A stretch of 64,000 nucleotides of DNA from Siminovitchia terrae (GCF_003605405.2 NZ_QYTW02000002.1:150555-214554), one strand, 5' to 3'. Positions 1-9,229 are shown, numbered from the stretch's first letter. The notes: a model not told the origin generated them from the sequence alone. Numbers and translations are program-made.

Positions 1-1
1 G

Positions 2-910
2 GGAGGAGCTGTTATTCTAGTATCGGAACACAGTCCTGATGATAGACGCGGTTACTGGGCAAGTTGGCCACAGACAGGGGTGCCATTGGGGAATTTATTA
101 GCAACAATTATTCTCTTAATTTTATCAAATGGCTTAAGCCCCGAGCAATTTATGAACTGGGGGTGGCGCGTAGCATTTTGGTTCTCAGCAGTTGTAGTAT
201 TAATTGGTCTGTGGATACGTAAAAGTGTAGATGATGCTCCAGTTTTCAAAGAGGCACAAGAAAAACAAGCTCAATTAGAAAAACAACAATTAGGTATTAT
301 AGAAGTATTGAAATACCATAAAAAAGCAATAATTGCAGGTATCGGAGCCCGCTTTGCAGAAAACATCTTGTACTACATGGTTGTAACTTTCTCTATCAGT
401 TATTTAAAGCTTGTGGTTGATAAGGACACTACACAAATTTTATTATTAATGTTTGGAGCCCACGCTATTCACTTTTTCTTTATTCCAATAATGGGACATT
501 TTAGCGATATTTTAGGGCGGAAGCCGATCTATGTTACAGGAGCCATTTTAACTGCGTTTTGGGGATTTATTGGGTTTCCAATGATGGATACAGGAAATGA
601 TTGGTTAATTATGTTAGCAATTATTATTGGTTTATTTATTCAATCGATGACGTATTCTCCATACTCAGCATTAATGACAGAGTTATTTCCTACTCATGTC
701 AGATATACCGCCTTGTCTTTATGCTATCAAGTAGCACCAATTTTGGCAGGCTCATTGGCTCCATTGATTTCATTAAGTCTATTAAAAAGATTTAATAGCT
801 CTATACCAATTTCAATTTACTTAGTTATATCAAGTGTCATTTCAATTCTAAGTATAATGATAGTAAAAGAAACAAAAGGAAAATCTCTTACTTTTAAGAA
901 AGCAGAGTAA
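2..910 (+). CDS. MFS transporter, metabolite:H+ symporter (MHS) type, 5'-truncated by window edge
   Basis: The reading frame is open from base 2 to the stop at 908-910. The first in-frame GTG (position 80) is not the real start, because the upstream residues read [20 protein letters not shown], the conserved loop of MHS-type MFS carriers (compare GGA-ALLVAEHAP-RRG). So only the C-terminal two thirds or so is present. The rest shows about eight hydrophobic segments, with a loop of charged residues ([14 protein letters not shown]) between the two MFS halves and a DILGRKP motif opening the second half. Family members import organic acids, osmolytes or amino-acid-like compounds with protons; the substrate cannot be told. 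The XRE-cupin gene downstream may regulate it. Confidence 0.85.
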   Translation, partial: GGAVILVSEHSPDDRRGYWASWPQTGVPLGNLLATIILLILSNGLSPEQFMNWGWRVAFWFSAVVVLIGLWIRKSVDDAPVFKEAQEKQAQLEKQQLGIIEVLKYHKKAIIAGIGARFAENILYYMVVTFSISYLKLVVDKDTTQILLLMFGAHAIHFFFIPIMGHFSDILGRKPIYVTGAILTAFWGFIGFPMMDTGNDWLIMLAIIIGLFIQSMTYSPYSALMTELFPTHVRYTALSLCYQVAPILAGSLAPLISLSLLKRFNSSIPISIYLVISSVISILSIMIVKETKGKSLTFKKAE

Positions 911-1019
911 TGACCTTGCAATAAGCCACCTTGTTAGTAATTGTGTAATATCTATCGGTAATCAGAATGTCAAACTGAATGTTTTTGGTTACTATTTAAA
1001 TAATAGAAAACTCACTTTA

Positions 1020-1057
1020 TTTGCTTCCCAAGAGTTTTTAGCGCTATTATAGTGCTA
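1020..1057 (+). promoter_or_regulatory. Possible promoter and inverted/direct repeat before the XRE-cupin gene
   Basis: A weak -35 (TTGCTT, 1021-1026) and a TATTAT -10 (1045-1050) are 18 bp apart. The -10 lies inside TAGCGCTA-TTA-TAGTGCTA (1039-1057), a repeat that could be an autoregulatory operator. Inference only. Confidence 0.3.
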
Positions 1058-1095
1058 GAAAAGAAGCATAGACGACCAGAATGGGTTGATAAAAT

Positions 1096-1629
1096 TTGGA
1101 TAATAAGTTGGGAAGAGAATTTAAACGAATACGCAAAAGTAAAAAATTAACTCTGAGAGAAGTGAGTGAGCGGAGTGGTCTTTCTGTAAGCTTTCTTTCC
1201 CAAGTGGAAAGAGGGATTAGTTCAGTTACATTTACATCATTGCGAAAGATTGCCGAAGCTTTAGAAGTAAACATCAACCTCTTTTTCGAAGCCGAAGAAG
1301 AAACTCTGTCAATAAAAAAACAAACACTGAAAAAAAGTGCAGTCCAACCTAATTTTACTTACACAAGTCTTGTCGGTAATATGGAAAACCCCAAATTCTA
1401 TCCGGCACGCATTGAATTGAAGGCTGGTGAATCTCATACTGCTCCATACACACACCATGGTCAGGAATTCGTATATGTGTTAGAAGGAGAATTAAAGGTT
1501 GTCTTGGAAAATCATGAAGAGACCTTATATGCTCACGAATCATTACACATTGACTCCACAGAAAAGCATGTATGGTACAACGAAACAGATCAGCCGGTGG
1601 TTTTATTGGTTGTCAGTACAAATACCTGA
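1096..1629 (+). CDS. XRE-family HTH regulator with C-terminal cupin domain
   Basis: 177 aa. Residues about 5-62 form an XRE helix-turn-helix (LTLREVSERSGLSVSFLSQVERG). Residues about 100-175 form a cupin_2 barrel (PYTHHGQEFVYVLEGEL). Such proteins are cytosolic repressors or activators that sense a small molecule through the cupin and usually control an adjacent transporter or amine/amino acid catabolic gene. The TTG at 1096 is the only in-frame start that keeps the whole HTH. It lacks a clear Shine-Dalgarno, so the start is less certain than the gene. The likely target is the upstream MFS gene or this gene itself. Confidence 0.85.
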   Translation: MDNKLGREFKRIRKSKKLTLREVSERSGLSVSFLSQVERGISSVTFTSLRKIAEALEVNINLFFEAEEETLSIKKQTLKKSAVQPNFTYTSLVGNMENPKFYPARIELKAGESHTAPYTHHGQEFVYVLEGELKVVLENHEETLYAHESLHIDSTEKHVWYNETDQPVVLLVVSTNT

Positions 1630-1681
1630 CTTAAAAGTTTGACAGGATTATAGACTAGTTAAAAGAACAATAGTAATCTGT

Positions 1682-1886
1682 CCCCCATTTTGAGTTGGGG
1701 GAGTGGTTAAATGTTTCTTTCGGTGTATAGCCTTGATTTGTAGGATGGGAAGGAATGCCATTATTAAGTAATGTCGGTCAATAACAGTCGCGTCGGCGTA
1801 AGGACTAAGTCAAATTGCTGTGGTGGCTGAGGAACTGGCCACCTCGCAATTTGACTTGTTCTTGTAGCTTAAGGGTGTGCGCCGTG
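1682..1886. terminator. Intergenic hairpins between convergent genes
   Basis: The space between the XRE gene and the convergent racemase gene holds three hairpins. CCCCCA/TGGGGG (1682-1702) comes first. A long imperfect hairpin (arms 1807-1818 and 1846-1857, inner stem 1822-1827/1838-1843) follows. Last is a short GC hairpin followed by seven T at about 1876-1890. They plausibly end transcription from both sides; no gene is visible here. Confidence 0.5.
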
Positions 1887-1903
1887 CGCTTTTTTTCTTA
1901 TTT

Positions 1904-3046
1904 TCAAGGAATCGGATGCAGCGTTTCAGCCGTAGTAATTCTCTCTTTTTCTACCGTGAGCCGTTCCAATTTCTCGCGATTGACCTCAAAACCGATTCCA
2001 GGACCTGACTGAACTTGAATGATTCCTAGATCCATTGTGACTTCAGGCTTGATAATATCTTCGTCCCAATAGTGGGACGACGGTGCTGTGTCTCCTGGTA
2101 TTGTAAAATTGGAAAGGGACGTCAGGGCAATGTTATGAGCGCGTCCGATTCCGGTTTCAAGCATTCCCCCGCACCAGACAGGCACTCCGTTGTCCCTGCA
2201 TAGGTCATGGATTCGGATGGATTCGCCCAGCCCGCCGACGCGGCCGATTTTAATATTGATGATTTGACAGCTGCCTAGCTGCAACGCTTTTCTGGCGTCT
2301 TCGAAAGAATGGATGCTTTCATCCAAGCAGACCGGCGTCTGTATTTCTTTTTGCAAAGTGGCATGGTCAATAATATCATCATGAGCAAGCGGCTGTTCGA
2401 TCATCATGAGGTTGTATTGATCGAGCTTTTTCAAATGCTCAATGTCATTCAATGTATACGCTGAATTGGCGTCTGCCATTAATGGAGCGTCCGGAAATGC
2501 TTTTCGGACCGCCTCAATATAGTCCAGGTCAGCGCCGGGTGCAATCTTAACTTTAATTTTTTGGAATCCTTCCTCCACATATTCGCCGACTTTCTCGACA
2601 AGCTTCTCAGGAGATTCCTGGATTCCGATGCTCTTTCCTACTTCTATTTCCGTTTTCATGCCGCCGATCAATTCGGAAAGCGGCAAGTTATTCTTCTTTG
2701 CAAATACATCCCAAATTGCTGTTTCAATCGCTGATTTCGCAATCTGGTTTCTTCGGACAAACGTGAGCATGTCATGGACATCTAACGGATGTTTAATGGT
2801 TTTATGGATGATTCTTGGAATAAGGAAATCCTTTAACATATAAACCGCTGTATGTGTGGTTTCCTCGTTATAATAAGGTTCGTCACTTGTTGTTGTCTCT
2901 CCCCAACCGGAGATGCCAGATTCGTCAATGGCCTCTACTAGGCAGACATGCTTTTCCTGGAACGTGCCAAAACTCGTTGTAAAAGGTGCAATTAGCCTCA
3001 TCTTTACAGTGTGAAGGACAACTTCTTTAATTTTAACTGGTTTCAA
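1904..3046 (-). CDS. Enolase-superfamily N-succinylamino acid racemase / o-succinylbenzoate synthase-like protein (copy 1)
   Basis: 380 aa, full length for the MenC/NSAR family. The muconate-lactonizing-enzyme catalytic set is visible: K165-x-K167, metal ligands D192 (MADANSAY), E217 (MIEQPL) and D242 (CLDES), and K266 (NIKIGRVGG). The family either makes o-succinylbenzoate for menaquinone or racemizes N-succinylamino acids. There is no men operon nearby. It lies 2 bp after an M20 amidohydrolase gene, and a paralogue at 37216-38346 lies beside a GNAT acyltransferase, so racemization of N-succinylamino acids is the better inference. The start is TTG at 3046, with GGAGAG eight bases upstream. 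An OSBS role cannot be excluded. Confidence 0.85.
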   Translation of the reverse strand: MKPVKIKEVVLHTVKMRLIAPFTTSFGTFQEKHVCLVEAIDESGISGWGETTTSDEPYYNEETTHTAVYMLKDFLIPRIIHKTIKHPLDVHDMLTFVRRNQIAKSAIETAIWDVFAKKNNLPLSELIGGMKTEIEVGKSIGIQESPEKLVEKVGEYVEEGFQKIKVKIAPGADLDYIEAVRKAFPDAPLMADANSAYTLNDIEHLKKLDQYNLMMIEQPLAHDDIIDHATLQKEIQTPVCLDESIHSFEDARKALQLGSCQIINIKIGRVGGLGESIRIHDLCRDNGVPVWCGGMLETGIGRAHNIALTSLSNFTIPGDTAPSSHYWDEDIIKPEVTMDLGIIQVQSGPGIGFEVNREKLERLTVEKERITTAETLHPIP

Positions 3047-3048
3047 TG

Positions 3049-4185
3049 CTAGTTCTCTCCTTTTTTTGCCAACACTTGTACAATCTCTGTAATAATGTCA
3101 ATTCCGTTGAAAAGGGCTTCGCGGTTGAAAGTCATATGCGGATGGTGCAGACCCGGTTTCAAATCACATCCGAGTCCGATCATTGTGGCTTTCAGTTCTG
3201 GTCTTTTAATCGTGTAAAAATGGAAATCATCTCCGCCCGGTGTCATCAGCGGGTCCATCGTATGATCCGGCCCCAAAATGTTGGAAATCGCCTGTCTGGT
3301 AATTTCCTTTGCTTCAGGAGCCACTTCGGCAGCTGGAATTCCATAATCGTCTGTGATTTTTATTTTAGATTGAAAAAGCTGTTCAGTTGCCTCTAAAGTC
3401 TCGTATACTTTTTCTTTCAGCATCTTCATGTGCTGATTTGTTTGTGCCCTCAAATCAAAAGCCAATGACGCTTGACCCGGGATAATATTGGTACTTTTTC
3501 CACCAGCATGGAACTTTGTGACTTTTACTGAATGCGGAACGGTCGGATCCAAGTGAATAGCATTAATGGCATTCACAATATGGGTGCCGACTTCAATTGC
3601 ATTGCTCGTTAGATGCGGTCTGGCTCCGTGGGCGTCATCCCCGATGATGTCACATTCAATTGAACTGGCTGCGCCATGAATAATAGCTGGAGTCGCATAT
3701 CCGTCAGGAGCCTCTTGGACAGGTCGCAAATGGATACCGAATAAGTAATCAACGTCATCAACTGCGCCTTTTTCCACCATTCTCAGTGCTCCATCACCAA
3801 CCTCTTCCGCTGGCTGGAAAATAAAGCGGACAGTCACCTTGTCCTTAATGGAAGGGTCTTTGGTGAGCTTCCACACTACGCCGAGTACCATTGTCATATG
3901 GGCATCGTGGCCGCATGAATGATTGGCTTGGAATTTTCCATCGACTTCCTGCCACAAGGCATCCATGTCGGCTCGGATCGCTACAACCGGGTTTCCGTTT
4001 GTAGGATTACCGAAATCAGCGATTACACCTGTACAATCACTGAATGTCCGTACTGTGCAGCCGGCTTTTTCAAGCTGCTCCTTCATAAATTGGTTTGTGT
4101 TCACTTCTTCCCAGCTGAGCTCCGGATGAGCATGGAGATAATTAAACGTATCGTAAACTTGTTGCTTAAAATGTTCGTCTTGCAT
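3049..4185 (-). CDS. M20 family amidohydrolase, likely N-acyl (N-succinyl)-L-amino acid deacylase
   Basis: 378 aa zinc-dependent M20D amidohydrolase. Visible signatures are HAHPELSWEE near the N-terminus, the metal-site motif NHSCGHDAHM, the catalytic glutamate pair in QPAEEVGDGA, DAHGARPH in the lid domain, and TPGGDDFHFY near the C-terminus. Family members hydrolyse N-acyl amino acids or aminoacyl dipeptides. It is the first gene of a two-gene operon with racemase copy 1 (stop and next start nearly touch). In Geobacillus kaustophilus the same partnership completes conversion of D- to L-amino acids as an L-desuccinylase, so that substrate is inferred. The ATG start has AAAGGAAA 11 bases upstream. 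Confidence 0.85.
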   Translation of the reverse strand: MQDEHFKQQVYDTFNYLHAHPELSWEEVNTNQFMKEQLEKAGCTVRTFSDCTGVIADFGNPTNGNPVVAIRADMDALWQEVDGKFQANHSCGHDAHMTMVLGVVWKLTKDPSIKDKVTVRFIFQPAEEVGDGALRMVEKGAVDDVDYLFGIHLRPVQEAPDGYATPAIIHGAASSIECDIIGDDAHGARPHLTSNAIEVGTHIVNAINAIHLDPTVPHSVKVTKFHAGGKSTNIIPGQASLAFDLRAQTNQHMKMLKEKVYETLEATEQLFQSKIKITDDYGIPAAEVAPEAKEITRQAISNILGPDHTMDPLMTPGGDDFHFYTIKRPELKATMIGLGCDLKPGLHHPHMTFNREALFNGIDIITEIVQVLAKKGEN

Positions 4186-4504
4186 GCCTGCTGATTTCCT
4201 TTCCCGATAAACGTGTTAGTTCGATAACGGCGAAGAATCACCGTTACCGATTCATTAAGTACTTCATTATATGAAATAAGGACATGAAAGTCGCCCTAGC
4301 GAATACCTATTGGTGAAAAAGCTCATAACGATCACCGTCAAACCTGGCATCCGATTATTTCATTAAAAATTTCGCCAATAGAATAATCTACATAAATTAT
4401 AGGCGCCAGGAAAAAAGGAATCAACTGGTTGTATTTATCAGTTGGTCGGGCTTGCATTTGGACGCTTGTTATAGGTAGAGAATACGTGGGATTCTATGAA
4501 AATT
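4186..4504. other. Intergenic region upstream of the M20/racemase operon
   Basis: AT-rich spacer. It holds the ribosome binding site of the M20 gene and presumably its promoter; I see no convincing ORF, hairpin terminator or named regulatory element. Confidence 0.4.
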
Positions 4505-4651
4505 TTAATCGTTACTTTTATATAGTGCATGAGCGAGTATCAAGATATCTTCCATAATAGCAGTTTTTTTATTGCGAGGAGAGCGTTCATAGTCATCAAG
4601 CAAACGACGCAATTCTCTTACGAAGAGTTGATTTTCTTCTGAAATGGACAT
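4505..4651 (-). CDS. Small hypothetical protein (48 aa)
   Basis: The best start is the ATG at 4651, preceded by a GGGGGT Shine-Dalgarno six bases upstream; a longer reading from 4687 has no such site. The product (MSISEENQLFVRELRRLLDD...) is highly charged and predicted all-helical, with no signal peptide or membrane segment. It resembles the many small uncharacterised Bacillus helical proteins of about 50 aa. I cannot name a family or function. It stands alone between oppositely placed operons. Confidence 0.55.
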   Translation of the reverse strand: MSISEENQLFVRELRRLLDDYERSPRNKKTAIMEDILILAHALYKSND

Positions 4652-5006
4652 AGTGACCCCCAAATTAAAAAAGTTTATGTTAAACAAAAGTCGTGGTAAA
4701 AGCTATATATTTCCGTATTTATACGATCAGTCTCTTCTAAAATATATATTTTTCTTTTAGCCTTTATTTCAGTTTTTAAACATTTTGTAATATTATTGTT
4801 ATATGTTCGTAAATGTTGCATTTTATGTAGTATCTTTTTCAGCTTGCATCGTCTAATAGATATGGGGGGTAATTTTTATCGAAATGAATAGAATTTGAAT
4901 CTTTTTGATGTGTAAATTCGTTGTTATTATTGTCACTATTTGTGGGATTTCCCAGTATATATAAAAAAATAGGGAATTCCACCATCATTTACAAGGGGGA
5001 TATATT

Positions 5007-6215
5007 GTGAAGAAGAAAGCCTGGATATGGGCAGGATCTATTGTTGGGGTGTTGGTATTGGCGCTTGTGGTCACATTGGTGATTAGGGCACAGGCAGGAA
5101 AAATGGCAGTAGCAGATGATGAGGAATCTCTTCTTGTTCAAAAGGTGTCAGAGCAGGAACTGAGTGAAAGCATTTTGGTAACTGGAAAAATTGTTCCGGA
5201 AGATGAGCAAAAAGTGTATTTGGATGCGGAAAAAGGAGCGGTAACGGAATTCAAAGTAAAGGAAAACCAAAAGGTAAAGGCCGGAGACCCTCTGTTTGTC
5301 TATGATTCTTCCAAATTGCAGTCAGAATATAATAAAGCCGTTAGAGAAAGGGATTTGGTGCAAAAGCGATCCCAGACGGAAATTAATCAGATAGCAGAAA
5401 TGAACAAGCGAATTGCGAATGCGAAAAATAAACCAGCTCCATCTGGGGATGGTGAGGATGACGAAGCTGCATCAGAAGATGTGAATTCTTTGACGAGTGA
5501 AAAGCTTGAAATGGAAACCCAGCATGAAAGTACAAAATCAGAAATTGAATCTGCTCAGGAGCAGATCAATGATTTAGATACCCAAATCAAAGAAATGACC
5601 GTCACGAGCAAGATTGATGGAATTGTTGTCAAAGTAGACCGAAATGCTGTGAGCACTGAAGGTGGGGAAACAAACCCTGCTGTACATATCATTTCAAGCC
5701 AGCCATTCAAGGTCATTGGCACAATGAGCGAGTTTGACGCTGTAAAAATCAAGGAAAAGCAGAAAGTAATTATTCGTCCAAAAGTTTATAAAGATAAAGA
5801 ATGGAAAGGTGCCATCGAATCTGTTTCCCAATTTCCGAATGAAGAAGGCGGGGATGAGGAGTTTTCCGATGGTGGCGGCGGTGGCGGAGTCACTATGTAT
5901 CCATTTAAGGTCGCCATTACAGATGACACATCCAAACTGCGTCAAGGATTCCATGTTTCATTGGAAATCAAAATAGACGGAGATGGCAAAAAAATGGCCA
6001 TCCCTCATGCTGCCATTTTGGAGGAAGAGGATAGCAATACGGTTTTTGTACTGAAAGATGGAAAATTGGAAATGCGCGAAATTGAGACTGGGACATCCAA
6101 TGACGAATTTATCGAGGTCAAAAATGGACTGGAAAAAGACGAGCTTGTTGTCATTGCTCCTAACGAAGGCTTGCACGATGGAATGGAAGTGACCACCTTT
6201 GATGAAATTGAGTGA
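5007..6215 (+). CDS. HlyD/MacA-like efflux adaptor (membrane fusion) protein, YknX-like
   Basis: 402 aa. An N-terminal membrane anchor (residues about 5-28) is followed by a split lipoyl/barrel-sandwich domain (ILVTGKIVPEDEQKVYLDAEKG...), an acidic coiled-coil hairpin (about 95-200) and beta-barrel domains. A glycine-rich insert (GGGGGG) follows SQFPNEEGGDEEF. In Gram-positive bacteria such adaptors sit outside the membrane and join an ABC exporter. Here they precede MacB-type ATPase and permease genes, exactly as in yknXYZ, an exporter linked in B. subtilis to protection against a toxic peptide. GTG start with AAGGGGGA upstream. First gene of a three-gene operon. Confidence 0.9.
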   Translation: MKKKAWIWAGSIVGVLVLALVVTLVIRAQAGKMAVADDEESLLVQKVSEQELSESILVTGKIVPEDEQKVYLDAEKGAVTEFKVKENQKVKAGDPLFVYDSSKLQSEYNKAVRERDLVQKRSQTEINQIAEMNKRIANAKNKPAPSGDGEDDEAASEDVNSLTSEKLEMETQHESTKSEIESAQEQINDLDTQIKEMTVTSKIDGIVVKVDRNAVSTEGGETNPAVHIISSQPFKVIGTMSEFDAVKIKEKQKVIIRPKVYKDKEWKGAIESVSQFPNEEGGDEEFSDGGGGGGVTMYPFKVAITDDTSKLRQGFHVSLEIKIDGDGKKMAIPHAAILEEEDSNTVFVLKDGKLEMREIETGTSNDEFIEVKNGLEKDELVVIAPNEGLHDGMEVTTFDEIE

Positions 6216-6879
6216 GATTACGAAAGTTTATGGGAACGGGTCACTCCAGGTTCCGGTGTTGCATGGCATTGATTTGGATGTAGAAGATGGTGAGTTTATT
6301 GCCATTATGGGCCCCTCGGGATCAGGAAAATCAACACTGATGAATATCATTGGTTTTTTGGATTATCCCACAGCAGGTATATTTGAACTGAATGGTGAAA
6401 ATATCAATTCTGCGAAAGAGAAGCATTTGGCAAAACTGCGGAATGAACATATCGGATTTGTTTTCCAGCAATTCTTTTTGCTGCCGAGGTTGAATGCACA
6501 GAAAAATGTGGAAGCTCCGTTAATTTATGCAGGTATGTCCAAGCGGGAAAGAGCGGAAAGGGCCAAGCAGATGCTGGAAAAGGTTGGGTTAGGAGACCGC
6601 GTGAAGCATTTGCCCAACCAGCTTTCGGGAGGACAAAAGCAAAGGGTTGCCATTGCGCGCGCCCTTGTGAACAACCCGACCCTTATTTTGGCAGATGAGC
6701 CGACAGGTGCTCTTGATTCAAAAACGAGCGCCCAAATCATGGAACTGTTTGTTCAACTGAACAAGGAAGGGAAAACTGTCATCATCGTTACCCATGAAGA
6801 GGAAATCGCAGCTTATACAAACAGGATCATAACTTTAAGGGATGGAAAAATCATTGATGACCGGAGGACGAAGCCATGA
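6202..6879 (+). CDS. ABC transporter ATP-binding protein, MacB/LolD/YknY-like
   Basis: 225 aa nucleotide-binding subunit with Walker A (GPSGSGKS), Q-loop ([14 protein letters not shown]), signature LSGGQKQR, Walker B ([12 protein letters not shown]) and H-loop (VTHEEE). It energises the exporter formed with its neighbours. The ATG at 6202 overlaps the end of the adaptor gene by 14 nt; a TTG three bases earlier is possible. Its end overlaps the permease start (ATGA), so the three genes are translationally coupled. Confidence 0.9.
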   Translation: MKLSEITKVYGNGSLQVPVLHGIDLDVEDGEFIAIMGPSGSGKSTLMNIIGFLDYPTAGIFELNGENINSAKEKHLAKLRNEHIGFVFQQFFLLPRLNAQKNVEAPLIYAGMSKRERAERAKQMLEKVGLGDRVKHLPNQLSGGQKQRVAIARALVNNPTLILADEPTGALDSKTSAQIMELFVQLNKEGKTVIIVTHEEEIAAYTNRIITLRDGKIIDDRRTKP

Positions 6880-8078
6880 ATTTGTGGGAAAGCTTCAAAA
6901 TCGCTCTGTCGTCCATATGGAATCATAAAATCCGGTCAATTTTAACAATGCTTGGCATCATCATTGGAGTCGCGGCCGTTATTGTCATAGTGGCAATAGG
7001 ACAAGGTGCGAAAAAAGAAATGATGGATGAGATGTTTAGTACCGATAAAAATGCGATAAACCTTATATACGAGCCAATGGAGACGGAAGACGAAGAGATG
7101 TTCTGGGAAGAGCCTGAGCTGACCTCATTGGACCTGGAGGTTTTGAAAGAAGTACCGGGAGTCAAATCTATATTGGCCACTAATCAGGGGTTTGGGACTT
7201 CCATGATCAATGACAAAACGGCGGAGATGGAAATTACAGGAGTCGACGGTGTATATTTTACCGCCCAAAAAATTCAAACAGTGGAGGGGCGTCCGCTGAA
7301 CGATAAAGATAACGACGCTATGAACCGCGTTGTTATGATTGATACGGTCGCGAGAGACAAATTTTTTAAAGACTCGGATGATGTTGTCGGGGAAATCATA
7401 GAGTTAGACGGAAACCCCTACAAAATTGTTGGTGTTTATGAATCTCCCGTTCCCGAGCAGTTTCGCTGGAATGAAGATGGTGAGATGGTAATGCCGAGGA
7501 CTGTCATCTCCATGATGTTTGGAAACAATGAAATAGAACAGCTGGCTATCATCGTTGACGATCCTGAAAGGCTTTCCGAGATCGGGATGGAGGCGGCCAA
7601 TACGCTGACAGAGCACAAAAATTTAGAAGATGGTATGTATAATATCCCGAATCTGTCTGAGTTTATGGAGGAAATCGAAACATACGTCAACATGATGACA
7701 TTATTCATCGGCAGTATTGCTGCCATATCCCTATTGGTTGGTGGAATTGGGGTCATGAATATTATGCTCGTATCTGTTACGGAAAGAACAAGGGAAATTG
7801 GTCTCCGCAAGGCTCTTGGTGCAACGAGGGGAAAAATATTGCTTCAATTTCTAATTGAATCAGTCACATTAACCTCATTGGGCGGATTGATTGGAATCGG
7901 TTTGGCATCATTAGGAGCGCTGCTTATCACGATATTTGCGCCAATCACCGCTCCAATCAGTCCATTGGTTGTACTGATAGGAGTTGGTTTCTCAGCATTT
8001 ATCGGGATCATCTTTGGAATTCTTCCGGCCAACAAAGCGTCTAAGCTCAGCCCGATTGACGCGTTAAGATATGAATAA
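6876..8078 (+). CDS. ABC transporter permease, MacB/FtsX-type, YknZ-like
   Basis: 400 aa. The topology is that of MacB: one N-terminal membrane helix (SILTMLGIIIGVAAVIVIVAIG), a large extracytoplasmic domain (about 45-270), then three C-terminal helices of the FtsX domain with the typical VTERTREIGLRKALGATRG segment. Together with the two preceding genes it forms a complete mechanotransmission-type exporter, likely for a peptide or other amphipathic toxin. A strong terminator follows at 8128. Confidence 0.9.
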   Translation: MNLWESFKIALSSIWNHKIRSILTMLGIIIGVAAVIVIVAIGQGAKKEMMDEMFSTDKNAINLIYEPMETEDEEMFWEEPELTSLDLEVLKEVPGVKSILATNQGFGTSMINDKTAEMEITGVDGVYFTAQKIQTVEGRPLNDKDNDAMNRVVMIDTVARDKFFKDSDDVVGEIIELDGNPYKIVGVYESPVPEQFRWNEDGEMVMPRTVISMMFGNNEIEQLAIIVDDPERLSEIGMEAANTLTEHKNLEDGMYNIPNLSEFMEEIETYVNMMTLFIGSIAAISLLVGGIGVMNIMLVSVTERTREIGLRKALGATRGKILLQFLIESVTLTSLGGLIGIGLASLGALLITIFAPITAPISPLVVLIGVGFSAFIGIIFGILPANKASKLSPIDALRYE

Positions 8079-8127
8079 GTTAAAGAGGCTGGAACATAAG
8101 TTTAATTAGTATAAATCGTGAAAAATC

Positions 8128-8177
8128 AACCGCATGAAATCAGTGTATTTACATTGGATTTCATGCGGTTTATTCTT
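8128..8177 (+). terminator. Rho-independent terminator after the exporter operon
   Basis: The arms 8128-8141 and 8157-8170 are perfect 14-bp complements (AACCGCATGAAATC) with a 15-nt loop, followed by a T-rich stretch. Confidence 0.85.
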
Positions 8178-8300
8178 TCTTATAAGGTTTTGTCCAGCTT
8201 ACGGGTTAAGTGATAATGAGTGGGAAAAGGAAAAATGATCTGATATTTCTGGTAGTTTTCCGAAACATTTGATATGCTTGATAAGAAAACTGAATAAGTA

Positions 8301-8480
8301 GAAATAGGTGCAGATAAAAAGGGTTTTATTTGCTTAATAGGGAAGTTCGGTTGGATTCCGACGCTGTCTGCGCAACTGTATTTGGGAGCGATTCAAAAGG
8401 GAGCCACTGTTTTCATTCACTTGAAAATGGGAAGGTTTGAAAAGCGATGATCATAAGCCAGGAGACCTGCCTGTTTCAGC
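8301..8480 (+). promoter_or_regulatory. Cobalamin (B12) riboswitch
   Basis: The conserved aptamer blocks appear in the right order: TAATAGGGAAGTTCGGT (about 8336-8352), CCGACGCTGTCTGCGCAACTG (split over 8358-8379), GCCACTG (8403-8409), a GGGAAGG arm (8429-8435), GCGATGA, and the B12-box-like AAGCCAGGAGACCTGCC (8455-8471). A transcription terminator (8574-8602) lies about 95 nt downstream, so control is probably by termination on ligand binding. Candidate targets are the small ORF at 8620 and, if read-through occurs, prpD-prpB. Confidence 0.92.
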
Positions 8481-8573
8481 AAACATCGATACCTACGCGA
8501 GATGGGAGGTGTTAAGTGCGAAAATGGTAAAGCATGTATTTTGACATGTTTATTTATTATTCATTCGTCCCTT

Positions 8574-8602
8574 AACAACTTCTGTAATGAAGTTGTTTTT
8601 TT
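8574..8602 (+). terminator. Expression-platform terminator of the cobalamin riboswitch
   Basis: AACAACTTC (8574-8582) pairs with GAAGTTGTT (8589-8597) and is followed by a run of T. The upstream GTGTTAAG (about 8509-8516) can pair with CTTAAC just before the arm, which offers an alternative fold. Confidence 0.75.
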
Positions 8603-8619
8603 ATTGAAAGGAGTTTATT

Positions 8620-8850
8620 TTGTTTGGATCAGTGGATTACTTTACCAATTTTTTGAAAGCAGGCATCATGAACAATTTTGGTTTGTCTTCGTCTTGCTCT
8701 ATTCAAGATCAATACACACAATTAAAAACGGAAATAATGAAAACAGCAGAAAGACAGTTTGAGCAGGAGGCTTATTTACAAAACCTTGAGAAGGCCTATT
8801 TGAACGTGAAAATTGAAATTTTCGGATCGGAGGACGAGAAACGGCAGTGA
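8620..8850 (+). CDS. Small hypothetical protein downstream of the B12 riboswitch (76 aa)
   Basis: TTG start at 8620, supported by AAAGGAG at 8607-8613 directly after the riboswitch terminator. That is the expected place for the regulated gene. The product is hydrophobic at the N-terminus (FGSVDYFTNFLKAGIMNNFG) and acidic/helical in the second half. I recognise no family. Its stop (TGA, 8848-8850) overlaps a GTG that opens a second short frame. It could be a genuine B12-regulated small protein or the remnant of a larger gene lost here. Confidence 0.45.
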   Translation: MFGSVDYFTNFLKAGIMNNFGLSSSCSIQDQYTQLKTEIMKTAERQFEQEAYLQNLEKAYLNVKIEIFGSEDEKRQ

Positions 8851-8936
8851 CACATGAGGATATTGTTGCTGTCAAAAACAAACATCTTGTCTCTAGATAC
8901 GAAACAGGGAAATGTCAATTTCAGAAACTCCTATAG
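8847..8936 (+). CDS. Very short overlapping ORF (29 aa), possible gene remnant
   Basis: The GTG at 8847 overlaps the preceding stop as GTGA, the usual geometry of translational coupling. The peptide begins MTHEDIVAVKNKHLVSRYET and ends after 29 residues. It looks like the N-terminus of a longer protein. No continuation was found in other frames downstream, so it may be a decayed second gene of the riboswitch operon. Confidence 0.25.
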   Translation: MTHEDIVAVKNKHLVSRYETGKCQFQKLL

Positions 8937-9229
8937 TGCAGACTGACGAAGAGGAAAAAATATTCGGTCTTTAAAATTAAAGTTCCCCTTGTAACTGTTG
9001 CACTGCTCAGATTCAGTTCCGTAATCAAAGATTTTCGTTCAAACTATGTAGAATATGAAAATACTGTCTGACATACGAAAATACTGTCCGAAATTTGGAA
9101 ATGCTGTTGCACATGTTTAAATTTGATCCGGAATAAACCGCAAATCTTTCGTTCAACTTATATAGCCTTATTACAGTGAACATGAGCTTCTTAATTCTAC
9201 AGGAATGATGGATAGAAAGGAAGATTGAT
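8937..9229 (+). other. Intergenic region before prpD with short repeats
   Basis: It contains about three units of a 21-bp degenerate repeat (consensus GAAAATACTGTCCGA) at 9053-9112, the same family as at 34256-34415. An imperfect direct repeat (ATTTTCGTTCAAACTATGTAG at 9031-9051 and a near copy at about 9144-9164) brackets it and could be operators. No U-tailed hairpin is visible, so transcription from the riboswitch could reach prpD. Confidence 0.45.

Noticed and set aside
1904-3046. Assignment as menC of menaquinone synthesis
   Set aside because: There are no men genes nearby and the partner is an M20 deacylase, so only the broader NSAR/OSBS family was called.
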